In this document: piece by piece, positions 35,670 to 46,933 of the stretch | Layout of the letters: every line of letters begins with the position of its first letter | How positions within the stretch are numbered: position 1 is the stretch's first letter | Origin: Augochlora pura | Lineage: Eukaryota > Arthropoda > Insecta > Hymenoptera > Halictidae | NCBI RefSeq assembly: GCF_028453695.1 | Contig: NC_135781.1 | Span: 16,615,640 to 16,679,639 of the forward strand | Length of the DNA: 64,000 nt | Direction: 5' to 3' | Notes under the pieces: generated by a model | The model's input: the letters and a program-made list of their open reading frames with translations, nothing else | Told to the model about the DNA's origin: nothing | The model's database searches: none | Made by a program: the position numbers and the translations under genes

Positions 35670-36400
35670 GGTACATAATCATATAATCAAGATGGGATAT
35701 GTGAATCGGTATGAAGTTTGGATTCCACACCAATTCACGGAGTCCGACCTTATGAACCGCGCATCTACGTGCGATTTTCTTTTTCAGCAGCATGCAAAAA
35801 ATCCTTTCCTAAAGAGGCTTGTCACTGGAGACGAGACTTGGATTTTATATGAAAATGTGCATCGAAACGCGCTTTGTTTAAGGGAAATTGACCTTGAACT
35901 GTTGCGAAGCCAGGACTTTATCCGAAGAAAGTTCTTTTGTGCATTTCTTGAGATAGGAAAGGTGTAGTGTACTAAGAGTTCCTTCCACAAGGTGAAGCGA
36001 TCGATTCTGCAAAATAATGCAATCGACTCGATATATTAAAAGCCGCCATAGCCGAAAAGGGGATAGAATTGGCGAACCAATGAACTGTCGTTTTTCATCA
36101 CTTAAACGCAAGACCTTATGTTGCGGCGGCCCTAAGACAGAAAATCTTACATTTTGATTGGGACATTCTACCTGATCCTCCTAATTTCCCAGACCTTGCT
36201 CCACCCAATTATTACTTGTTTTTCTCGTTAAAAAATTCTCTCAGTGATAAATGTCAGAAATTCCAAAGCGAAATAAAAACGAATTTCGTTGAATATTTTG
36301 CAAGTATCAACTGTTTTGGAAAGAGAGTATAATGAGGCTTCTTGAGAGATGGAAAAAGAAAATAGAGCAGAACGGTTCATATATAACGTAATAAATCAAT
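35670..36400 (+). pseudogene. mariner transposase remnant, central and C-terminal parts
   Basis: The open frame at 35692-35967 reads GYVNRYEVWIPHQFTESDLM, then NPFLKRLVTGDETWILYENV, the central part of a mariner DDE transposase with its first catalytic Asp (GDE, codon near 35830). After frameshifts, the frame from 36096 gives LNARPYVAAALRQK, WDILPDPPNFPDLAP and PNYYLFFSLKNSL. The second Asp (usually DNARP) is Leu and the third (usually SDYHLF) is Asn, though the 34-residue spacing is kept. The copy is dead and diverged. It starts immediately right of the family F element and lacks the N-terminal DNA-binding region. Its sequence differs from the copy at 21744, so it is another lineage. Confidence 0.87.
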
Positions 36401-39400
36401 TTTAAACAACAGATATCGTCTATTGATTTCGCATCAGAAAAAGGAAGAAAGTTATGGTAGACTAATATTTCGTCCGTTTTTCTGTTCCGTATCGGGTGAC
36501 GCACCTTTCCTCCGCCTCTCTCTTTCTCTTTCTTTCTCTTTCTTTCTCGTACTCGTCGTTACTCGAAAACCGTGATGGAATCGCGCGGCCTCGAGGCAAT
36601 CAGTATGTATACGGCCACAAAACGTCACCCATGTGTTTCGAATCGATACCACACGTCTCCGAAAAGAAAAATCACAGGAGAGCTATCGCTGCCTATTCGG
36701 AGGCGTAGCGAGTATATACTTTAAACGATAAACTGTCTCTCGTGGTTCCAGTTGATTCGATAACGCGCTCGGAAATATCGTAGCCACGAATATCTGTCCC
36801 GAATGTAAAGGGCTTACAATGTCCGAGCGCGAAATAATAAGGCGCTCGCGCCGATTACGCCCGGTAATAAATTATTATCACGGGCTGCAGCGTTTACAGA
36901 GTCTCTCGCGGATCGAACCCCACGACCGTTCGCGCGAACGTAATGAGAGTATAATGAAATAAATAAATGAATTTATTAACGACACTCATCAGGCGAGATT
37001 CAATTGTCGTGTAATGCGCGTCGCTCAACTGACGAGATTAAATTGGATGGCGAAATTAGGTCGAAAGGCGTTCGTTGGAGAAATTTAGTCCATTCGATTA
37101 CACCAGATTTCGATAAATCTTGATGAACGTACGGTGTTCTGACTTTTTCTCTCATTTCATGCTATAGATTCGTTAACTGACAGCGTTGTTGTGTCTAAGT
37201 GGTTTACGCCACTGGTTCTCAACCGTTTTTATTATTGCGAGATATTAAAATCAACGTTTTATTCAGTCGTGAAATTAACGAGTCACAGCATTTCTATATA
37301 ATATAGAATAGTGCAGATCAGACACATGCAGCCACATTTATTCTATAGATATTTACGGAAACAGATGTATGCCTTTTAAAATTATATTTCGCTACTGTGA
37401 GCTTCGACAAAAATTAAGTTTGAAATTTCTATATAATTTACTTGTACGCATTTCAAGAAATTAAACCCATCTACAAATGTCTTTTCAAAATCAATAATGC
37501 GAATATGGTTTTAGTGAATTTTTATACACGTTACGTAGAGTTCAGACATGTGAGTAAAAAAATACTCACATGTATTCTGGAGTGTTTCAAATATTTTAGC
37601 AATAAATATTTAAGATATCATCATTAGAAAAAGAACGAGCTTGAATGTAAGAATGATAACCGGTTTTACAGTTTCGGTTTGCAAATTACTGAAACTATAA
37701 AGACTTCTTCGTAAAAGATAATTGAGTAAATTTCTTAATGCAAATATATATTTTAATAAACACAGCGGGAGGACCAAATGAGTATAGTCTTTCGGCCCTT
37801 ATAGAGCAATATATGCTAATAACTTCTAGAACTCCGTATCTTCGGTGTTAAAAGATTAATTAAATTCTTATCGCATTCTATTAAACTTTAACCTTACGTA
37901 ATTGTGTTCTCTATCAACAACACCTGTATTACAATTATAAAATATTCATTCTTCACTGAAAGCTTTATTAGTTATGTCACAATGCATAAATGTTTGGATT
38001 CTTTCAATAAAATCGAATAAAAAATTTCATATTTTTTCAATTATTCATAATCGAAAGATCACGTTTATTATATTTTATTGAATAACGAACGAATCTTTGT
38101 CTCTGTTGCGTTCATGGTTTGATTACGCTCGTCTAGAAGCTGTATTACCCAGGCAACGGAACATGCACGGCAAGCAGATAGCAGACGGCAGCCGAACGTA
38201 TCCGAAATAAGCAAGAGAAACTGGACATTCCAGCGATAAATGTTCATCCATGCGACAATATCGCCGATTGACAAATACAACCGTCCTTCCGTTGGTTTTA
38301 TATCGTTTGCCCGTGGACATGGACGTTCACAACGACGGTATTTTCTTTCTGTCGGGATATAAGCTGACATTTTTCCTGCACGCGGCCCCATGGCTATCGT
38401 TACAAGGGGACGGGATTACGCAGGCCGACGTGCAAAGTGAAAAATCACGAAATGTCCTGGGGAAATTGGTCCGTGGTCCATTCTTGGCCGGTGTTTCCAC
38501 CGGGACATCGATTCGATTCGCTAGGATTTGCGTGGATCCACGCGGAGGACGGGCCGGAACCCAGGTGTCCACCGACCAACGGTAATAGAAGATAGTTTTC
38601 AGCCAGTGCGTTCGGGAACGCTTCGAAGGTGAAAGGCTTTAGATCGATTCGTGTCTTGGAACATCTCGTTCTGCAATCATTTTCTATTTCACACGCGATC
38701 AGTATCTCTCTTTTTCGTTCTGTCTCTTTTAACACCGAACCTACGGAGTCCCGAAAGTCATTAGCGTATACTGTTTCATAAAAACGGAAAGATCTCATCA
38801 ATCATTAGATCATTAGATCTCTCATATATTTTAATTAAGAAATGTATTCAATCATTTTTTACGAAGAAGACTTCATACAAGGTGCCATAAAATTATGGTA
38901 CATCCGAGCAATGCGGAGTTCCATTTTCCATCAATAACTTGTGAACAAATGATCTCAGGGTACTCTCATTTCCTGGAAGTGCCATAATCGTAGGACACTC
39001 TACATTTTCAGCAACGCGAGAACAAAAGCTGTGGAACAAGCATTAATTGTTTGTCCGCGAATGATTGCTCCCGAAAACCGTAATATGCGAACAACAATAT
39101 TTCGTCGTCGGACCGTATCGTTTACAATTGTTAACTCACTACATTACAATTACACCCAACCAATGCCGTTCCGCAAATACAGTCTGCAATCACGAACTTT
39201 TGGAACCGAATTATATCGTCCACAGTTGCCATTCACTCCGGTCTGTATTATTTTCTTTTCGGTAATTTGTTTGTTTCCACGAACGTGCGTCGATGAAACA
39301 TAATATGCGGTACGAGTATAATATTGCGAATTGCGTGTTTGTATATTTGAGCTTTTGATAGAGAAAACAGCGTTGCCTGAACGAACTGTATATGTTTTCA

Positions 39401-42050
39401 CGCTTGGATATTAATACATAATATCGGATGCGGTCGACCAGAAACTCGCGTTACTTCTGTTACGTTCATTAAAAACAATGATCCAGTAATTGTTGCGCTA
39501 GAATGATATTCGTTGCGTTTTCCCGGAGTTTTGTTTTTCTCCATCTACAATTATGAAAACGTCTCGGGTTTCTCCGGAGCGGGTTTTCCCAATTAATTTT
39601 AGCCTAACTATCATTAATATTTAAATGTTGAAGCGAAGCTTGCCATATCAACGATATAACTTTTCTGCCTGACGTAGAAATTTATTAGTGACAAATGCTA
39701 ATCGTAGCTGCGGAATGATTCGTACTGCAAGGTATACAGAATAATATAAAATTCTACACAACGCTTTTGTCTTAAATACTTTAGTAATCTACTAATCTAA
39801 TAATACTATAATGTTGCAACAATTTCAATATAAGAATCGTATTCTACACAATAATCGAATACTTGAACGAGTTACTGTAGTAAACGAAGAAATGAACTTC
39901 TTTCGTCAAAGAGGAAAAAGCATCATTAAATTATTTTCTTTGATTCCCAACCAATTGCATTTTTTATACAATCTATTACCCATCGTCTGGCAATCTAATC
40001 TCTTCAGTATCCGAAAAACATTTATATCGCTTGACCATATTATAAAAAAGTTATTCCGCCTTTAAAAAGTGTACGAATAGTTTTACTGTAAATATTCCGT
40101 GAAACAAATATACATTCCAGGAACGTTTCGATCGCACCTCGTATGCATCGGTGCACTGAGACTTCATCAGAGATAAAAAAGGTCCATCCGAACGATTTAG
40201 TATTCCGATTAGGGACTGATTCCCCGGCGGAAGAAAAGGGATTGTTCCCGGCCGAGTGCGCCGGTAGTGACCGCGATATTACTGAAATATTCCTCGAATT
40301 CGCCTGGCCGAGGGCAGCTATATTTTACACCAGAAATCCTCCGAAGAGGAACGCCGAGAAGGGTCGTCGGTCCCCTGGGGGAGAGTCCGAGGGTAGTTTT
40401 CTGTTCGAATTTTTGCGGCGAGCGGATCGCAACGCGGAAATACGAGCTCTTTTCGCGGATTCTCTTAACTGGCCACCCACGGCCACTCCAGCTCCCCCGA
40501 CGCGAGTGCAGCCGGATAAAACACGAAACAGAGAAGGTTGGGCTCGGTTTGTCCGTAGGAAACGGTTCCCCGGCCCCGGGACGTGGAATATTTGCTATCA
40601 AAAACAACGCGGTGCGTGACTTTATCTCGATTCTATTCTCACGCGAACGTTAGTGAGATTTTTCCGCCCGTACCATACGTTCTTTGATTTGCTTCCCCTC
40701 TCTTTTTATTGATTCCTCCAGGTTTTATAACGAAAGAAAGTAATTCGAGCAGGAATAAATAGAGAACGAACTCTAGATTTCTCTTTGTATTCGTGATATG
40801 TCAATATATATTTACACATTTTTTGTGAAATATTTGTTATACGTGCTGTTGACTTTTAACACGTCCAGCGTCGACTAAAATGTCCACGTAGTTAAAGCAA
40901 TTCAATTAATTCAAGCGAAACTAGAAAGTTGATATTTATCATAGAACTCTTGCATCCGAAACATTCTAGTTAAATTCAGTTTGTTCAAATAAATTGCAAT
41001 AAAAATGAATTTTCAAAATTGGTCACTGACGCAGCGCTCCACTTGTTATGGTTGCACTTGTCGATAGCAATACGCTGTTTACTGTCATTTGTTCAGAAAA
41101 AGTTCGTCGTTTACATGAAACAGCAAGGAGGGAATTTTATTTGCTGAGCATTAACATGCACGCCCATAGTCCCCACTCCTCTATGACCTCCCGAAATCCA
41201 CTTCTATCGGTAAACAAGACTAATCGACGTGAGGAGGAAAGGGGATCTACCTAATCACATCTCTTGTTAATCGCGTAACTTAGTCTATAAAATTAAAAAA
41301 TTTGGAATAAAATGAAATTGGTAGGGGCTAAATGGTTTTTCGGCGAAGTATTTATACTAATTTTTTATAGCGTCCTTGAAGTCTAGTAACTGTTTATTAA
41401 AATACGAATAAATAGGAATAAGCAACATTTAACGTTATGAAATTATTTCATCAGAGATCCGGGAGATATTTATTCACGATATTTACGTCGTTAATATCAA
41501 ATTCGATGTCCGTACTTCAATTTTTGTTATTTTCTCAAAAAAATTTTTATTGCACGTTTTAATTTCACGTTCTAATTAAATTTTGTTGGCTCGTTAACTA
41601 TTAACTCTTTACGATGCCGAAAACAACTTTTCCATTACCGAGAGAAAATATTTTAAATAAATATCATTTTCCGCGAATCGATCGATGGAAGTTGGATATT
41701 GCCTTGATTTTATTCATTCAACAACCATGATATTAGGAATTCGTGAAGAAAATTAAATTGCGAGATCGAGTGTCGCGAACTATGGAACAGGTGCATATGT
41801 GTCTGTGTGGCAAACATTCGCTCCACGCGAAGATAGATATAAAGAAATGTAATATTGATGCAGCGATCGTATAAAGTGGCGCAGGACAAGGGGTGAAATC
41901 GGTCGATCGTGCAGTGTAAAGGCTCCGGACCTTCCGAGAATTTCCGACCGATGCTTCAGAGTGATACACAAACTCGACAGAGTATAGGAAAGCAAATCGA
42001 CTATCTTATCTAAGATGATGTGCGAGATATCGTAGTAGTCGTTTAGAGAT
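36401..42050. other. Long non-coding interval with GC-rich islands at 38080-38640 and 40140-40690
   Basis: A pyrimidine-rich stretch (ctttctctttctttc type) lies at 36516-36550. The islands at 38080-38640 and 40140-40690 carry overlapping frames up to 158 codons on both strands with no family resemblance. A TTAA followed by cacgtccagcgtcgac near 40858 and one followed by ctctttacgatgccg near 41606 look like unpaired element ends. The remainder is AT-rich without signal. Confidence 0.45.
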
Positions 42051-42100
42051 TTAGATCGATTTAGATCGATTTAGATCGATTTAGATCGATTTAGATCGAT
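42051..42100 (+). repeat. Five perfect copies of the decamer ttagatcgat
   Basis: Five exact 10-bp units follow a partial unit (tttagaga) and are followed by a sixth, altered unit (ttagagcg). The unit contains the palindrome gatc/atcgat. It is a young minisatellite. Confidence 0.97.
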
Positions 42101-42271
42101 TTAGAGCGTTATCCGATGGAATGATAAATGATGCAGTTACTGCAGATTGCTGTACATTAAATTCACGAATATTTCAATTCGGATCATTCAATTCCACGAT
42201 ACCTTTTATTCGACATTTCGGTCTTCCTGGAAAAGTAATTGTAATTAAACAAGAAATTAGAAACCAGTTTC

Positions 42272-42506
42272 TCAAGACATAGTCGTCCGCATGACGAAAA
42301 TTCGTTATTTTGCAAACAATCACCAATAGCCAAATGACGAAAATAAATTAAATTCTAATTTTTACCAAACAGAGATAATTTTAACCAAAGATAGTATGAT
42401 TATAACTATCACTGAAAAATATATGATTTTTAACAAGTTGTTTTACAGATAGTGTCAAAAAATGTTGTGAATGGCGGTACAAAAAATTATCGGATGAATA
42501 TGTTAA
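42272..42506 (+). mobile_element. Family A TTAA element, copy 3
   Basis: The copy is collinear with 125-363: cgtccgcatgacgaaaattc, caaacaatcaccaatagcca and taaattctaattttta (a in place of ga) all occur in order. The left terminus is worn (tcaagacatagtcgtccg), while the right terminus cggatgaatatgttaa keeps its TTAA at 42503-42506. That same TTAA is the first four bases of the next element. Confidence 0.85.
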
Positions 42507-42729
42507 CCTCTTTAGGGATACTGTCACGTATGTGTATGTATAGTTTTCTTAAAATTAAGATTATTCTAAATGTAAAGATAATGAGAATCAGTTGAAAAAC
42601 TATTTACTACAGAATCCCTCAATAATACGGAAAAGACCTTATCGAATGAAATGAAATGGATGATAAATAAAAAACAAACAATTAAATAGATTGTTCTCTA
42701 CTATCAAAATTCTTCCTTGAAGAGGTTAA
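42503..42729 (+). mobile_element. Family B TTAA element, copy 1
   Basis: The 227-bp element runs from ttaacctctttaggg to …cttgaagaggttaa, with TTAA at 42503 and 42726. The outer ten bases are perfect inverted repeats and the match then weakens. Copies of the same interior are at 4060 and 60215. It shares its left TTAA with the family A copy, so one of the two inserted into the terminal TTAA of the other. It is non-coding. Confidence 0.82.
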
Positions 42730-44140
42730 AATTGAAAGCGTGAAGTTGCATTCTTAACAATCATTCGCAATCATTAGAATGTAAAAGCTGAGCAATAATA
42801 TTTTTCTTCTTTTTTACTCTGTTTGTGTTACTTATTTATACAATTGCAATATTTGTCTTCATTAACGAATAACTTTCAGAAGATTGTAGGCTTTAACAGT
42901 TGAAAACGAAGTACCTACTCGAAAAAATCCGTTTAATTCGGGTTGTGGCAATGGCGCGCTTTGTTGTAACAAAAATAAATATAGCGGTGCTTTCATTAGT
43001 ACTGAACAACAGCGGTTGCTACGACGAAGCGGTACCGACCGAAAACAAAGGGCTAAATTTAATAAAGAATATGACCACATTCTTTGAAACATGGTCTACA
43101 AAATAAGCCCTATTTCAAATATTGTACCTACTCGTTTCAATGGCCTTTATGTATAATAGTACAGAGAATTTTGGACAAAACATTTGTTTACATTCACGTG
43201 AAAGGCATTAAAAAAGATAAATGGGACCATTGAGAAGAGTACAATATCTGAAGCGGAGCTTCCATTCACAAAACACTTTAAAGGATGTCGACACAATTTT
43301 TAACGAATTTCGAATCTCTGGTGTGTAACAACCGCTCCAGCTGCAACACTAATACACATAAATACGCGTATGTATTTCATTGACTTCAACTTTTTATGCG
43401 GTGAATAACATTCTCTTTTGATTTATATTCCTTTTTGATACCAGTTTCAAAGGTCCTGTAACGTTTCAAATGCTTTTTTTATTCGGTGTCTGACACAATT
43501 CAACGGGAATTCTTACAATCTTAGTAGTAGCTCTTTGAACTCTGATTTTTCTGTCAGAAATGAAGGAGAAATTGCAAGGAGTATGAATTCTTGAAGCACT
43601 ATGAATGTCTTTGTGACAGATCTTTATAGTTTAACGATAAACGTCAAGATCAATCCTTATTTAACCAGATTGCCAAATTGTAGGCACACGACTGTTCATG
43701 CAAAATAAAAATTGTCTACCTGAATTGTAACAAATTAATGTAAAATATATGTTAGTTTTCTTTCTGAATAGATCTGATAGATTGAAAATAATATAACAGC
43801 GTTCTTAACGCATTTTTATTTATTTATTTATAAACGGACCAATTCCCTTGGAGTACATATAAGTGATACAATGAATTGCGTTACAGTGTTACAAAAGAAA
43901 AAAAAGAAAAAGATTAAAAGCAAAATGATAGATGGCGAATCAATGCAGCTAGAGAACATTGGAAAATCACTGAGTCACCGATGAAAATATTAATCCCAAC
44001 GGAATGATAATTTTCCAACAATAATAAGATATAATAATAATAATAGGATTTTGTTAATGGGGTGTGTATTTGTGAATCTCAAGACAGGACGATTTGATCG
44101 AAATAATAAATGGGTTATTTACAATACAACTAATAATTTT
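42730..44140. other. AT-rich non-coding interval
   Basis: No gene is supported. The 76-codon minus frame at 42862-43092 and 68-codon plus frame at 42900-43106 overlap and match nothing. A short attt/tatt repeat lies at 43815-43832 and an A-rich purine tract at 43888-43905. Confidence 0.45.
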
Positions 44141-44559
44141 CTATAGGAGACATAAGTCGCATGTATCCCTGCTACCTTTCAATGGTAAAATTTGGTAGCG
44201 ACTATCGTAAAAGCGCAATCCACAATATCCACAACTATATTCACCAGGTATGCCCAAATTAATGTAAACTTTGAATGTCCCAAAGATCCGGCACCAACAT
44301 TGCAAGCCATAATCCTAGCTTCTTTTGGTTCCACAAGAACTTCTGATATTAGTTTAATAGCCCAATTGCCATTAACTTCTTCCGGTTTATTTACAAACCT
44401 TGCATTACGGTAATCATCTTCATCATATTTTTGACCAGTATATGTTACTTTTCCAGCAGATTCGGTAGTTACATCATGTATACTTCTGGTTAATATACTT
44501 GCGAAATTATATGTATTGGTAGGAGTTCCAACAAATTCAACAATCATTTTGCTTTCCAT
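44141..44559 (-). pseudogene. NDUFS6-like retrocopy (complex I 13 kDa subunit), frameshifted
   Basis: From the ATG at 44559 the minus strand gives a short presequence-like start, then GKVTYTGQKYDEDDYRNARF, KPEEVNGNWAIKLISE and a degraded CNVGAGSLGHSK, and, after a one-base shift near 44277, CGYCGLRFY. This order is that of NDUFS6, a zinc-binding accessory subunit of mitochondrial complex I. The zinc motif Cys and GYCG pieces lie in two frames: an original tac codon appears as ac, a one-base deletion. The family motif with C-x-G-G and G-H-P has G to V and P to S changes. The copy has no intron. I see no poly-A tract or target duplication. A decayed retrocopy is the simplest reading; a sequencing error in a real single-exon gene is less likely given the motif changes. 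Confidence 0.85.
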
Positions 44560-46905
44560 TTTTCTTAATGTTAAACAGCGACGACTCAGAGAAATGTCCG
44601 GAGCGTAACGAAGTCTCACAAAGCACGTACTACATTAATGCCTTAATTCCTTACAGAACATTGCATCCAAAGAAACTCGAGCACCACACATACTTCGTTA
44701 AACCACTGAACATTATCATTACTACTCTGCGAATTCATGACAAAAATGAGTAGCCACAGTTTGAAAAAGAAAGTAGTAAGATTACAAGAATCAGAAAATA
44801 GTAATACATCACTTTTATTAGCATAAAATTGTTAAAAATAGGAAAATGTCCCGGTTGGCTCTTTCGATGCATAACCATTGCAAAACATTTTTATTTTGCA
44901 CAAAAATTCGCAGTCTAACCATTACCATATTTTCGCCTTCCAAAATTTTTCCCGACTTCCTCGCCGACGCGATCGAACCCGGATTCAACAAAACTTGGAA
45001 GCGTCGCGAGCACCAGCGTTGGCTTTTGCGTTTCTGTAGGAAGAGAAACGTGTACAGGACGAGATCTCACCGGGTTGCGTCTAAAGAATGCTGCCGAATC
45101 CAGGTTCAAAAGGAAAACCTAGCTAGATAGTGTCGCAGAGGAAATTCCGTCGGAGGAAAGCTGAAATTCAGACGATTCCTCATAAATGTCGCCGGTGTTC
45201 CAGCGCAGCTCGGGACCGTTCGGCATTGACAAGCGTGATCGCGTACACGCGTAATGTTTGTTCACCTGTCCGTGAGTCTGTCTGTCGATGCGACGGCGAA
45301 AGGTAACGTCGCGTTCGCGCGACAGCATGTTTGCCGCGCGCATGATTTTGACGGTCTATTTACGATGTCGCGCGTCGCTCGATCGCGCTGCACGCCGAGC
45401 TGCGCCAGGCCACCTGGGCTGCTATGGTGTTGATGTGCTATTTACGCGGATGGGCCCGGATTTCGCTGTAAAATTGTCGGGAAGGAGCAGTTTTTCCTCG
45501 GCGCGGCGGCGCTGGCCGTTGGCGAGGGGGTTGAACCCGAGCCTTCCGACTCGATCTGAATCCGAAATTTTTCGAGCGGAGCCTTTCCACAGGCACGCGG
45601 GTCCCGCGTGAAACCGGTCGGAATTAATCGAATATAAAACACTGCATTAGAACCTGCGAGGGATCCTGCTCGGCCAGCGGTGATCCTGAATATTTCATTG
45701 TCTAGCCGCGCAGTGAATTTTGAATCGCACTCGCGACTAGACACGATTAATTTTCGATATACCCATCGGCTTACTTTAATCCGATCAATGTTCCCGCTTT
45801 CCGGTCCCAGTTTCGTCGGTGCAAATGGATCAAACCACGCCACCGAGAGAAACGTGCAAGCATCCCGACGGTCACCAGATTTTTTCCAGGTGTCTCCGTG
45901 CCGTGCGCGTCGAATGTAACCGTGATCGAATTCGCATATTTCATACTGCTTTGCGGTTTTATCGCATGGAAACGAAAATCGACGTCGTTTTTTTCGAATA
46001 CGCTTGGCGATATGGTTGATTGCGAACGGAATATTTTTTCATTAAACTTTTTTAGTTTGGCAGATCTTTCCGCAATAATCTGATCCTCAAGCAACGCTGA
46101 CCATTATTATTTTCTTCAGAATTTTTCATTTATTTCATTACGACTCATTAATTTAGTTTTATACATACTTTTGTCCATCACTGTATATCGGTATCATATA
46201 CGGTTACACAGAAGCTAGCTTTTAAGCAATGTAAAAGGTTTCTACCACAATTGTGAACAAACTGACTGAACTCGTACGAAGTTAAAATACATCCGTCACA
46301 GTATTCGTAAAATCATTTATCGTTTGAATTATTCGCGTTTCTCCTACCGTTTCACGATATAAATTCATAAAATCCGCAACCCAGTGATCACGTGCGAGCA
46401 ATTACGGAAGAGTAAGCGTCCCGATGTGGAAACATTATTTTGCAGTGAACGAGTAAACGGCGAAATACTACAATATTACAGAATTTTTCGTAAAACACGG
46501 CGAGTCATTTAATGCAGCAAGTACGACTGACGACGACGGCTGGCTGGAGTAGACGGAAACAAGAGTCCGCGGTAATCATAAATTATTCGGTAGCAGTTCC
46601 GTTTCCATAACGTCGGATTAATTCAAGCACGCCGCGAAATAAGAAGGGAAGAAGCGTGGTGGTCGTTCGTTTTACGAATTGCTTGTTTGCGCGACTTTCA
46701 GGACATTTTCTCCGCAAATAGTTTAAGACAGAATTACCGATAGGATTTTCGCTCCCTACCCGCCGCTCCCCTCTCAACCTTCCTCACCGCCCACGCAGCG
46801 AAAATACACGTTAGCGAGTTTACCGTGGTCGAGGGTGGAGCAAGACGGGTACAGTCAACGAGGGTGCCCAGCAAAAAAGAAAAATCCTGGTCGAGGGGAT
46901 GGAAC

Positions 46906-46933
46906 GGGGCCGGGTGGGGGTGGGGGTGGAGGG
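46906..46933 (+). other. G-run cluster with quadruplex-forming pattern
   Basis: Five runs of three to five G (gggg, ggg, ggggg, ggggg, then ggaggg) are separated by one or two bases, which meets the usual pattern for an intramolecular G-quadruplex. It lies in a GC-rich island; any function is unknown. Confidence 0.7.

Noticed and set aside
36905..36935. Minus-strand ggttcgatccgcg resembling a tRNA B box
   Set aside because: No A box and no cloverleaf can be placed in the preceding 60-70 bases, which are AT-rich repeats.
40143..40653. Overlapping frames of 128-158 codons on both strands
   Set aside because: Frames open on both strands at once in a CpG-rich island point to base composition as the cause; none shows a recognisable domain.
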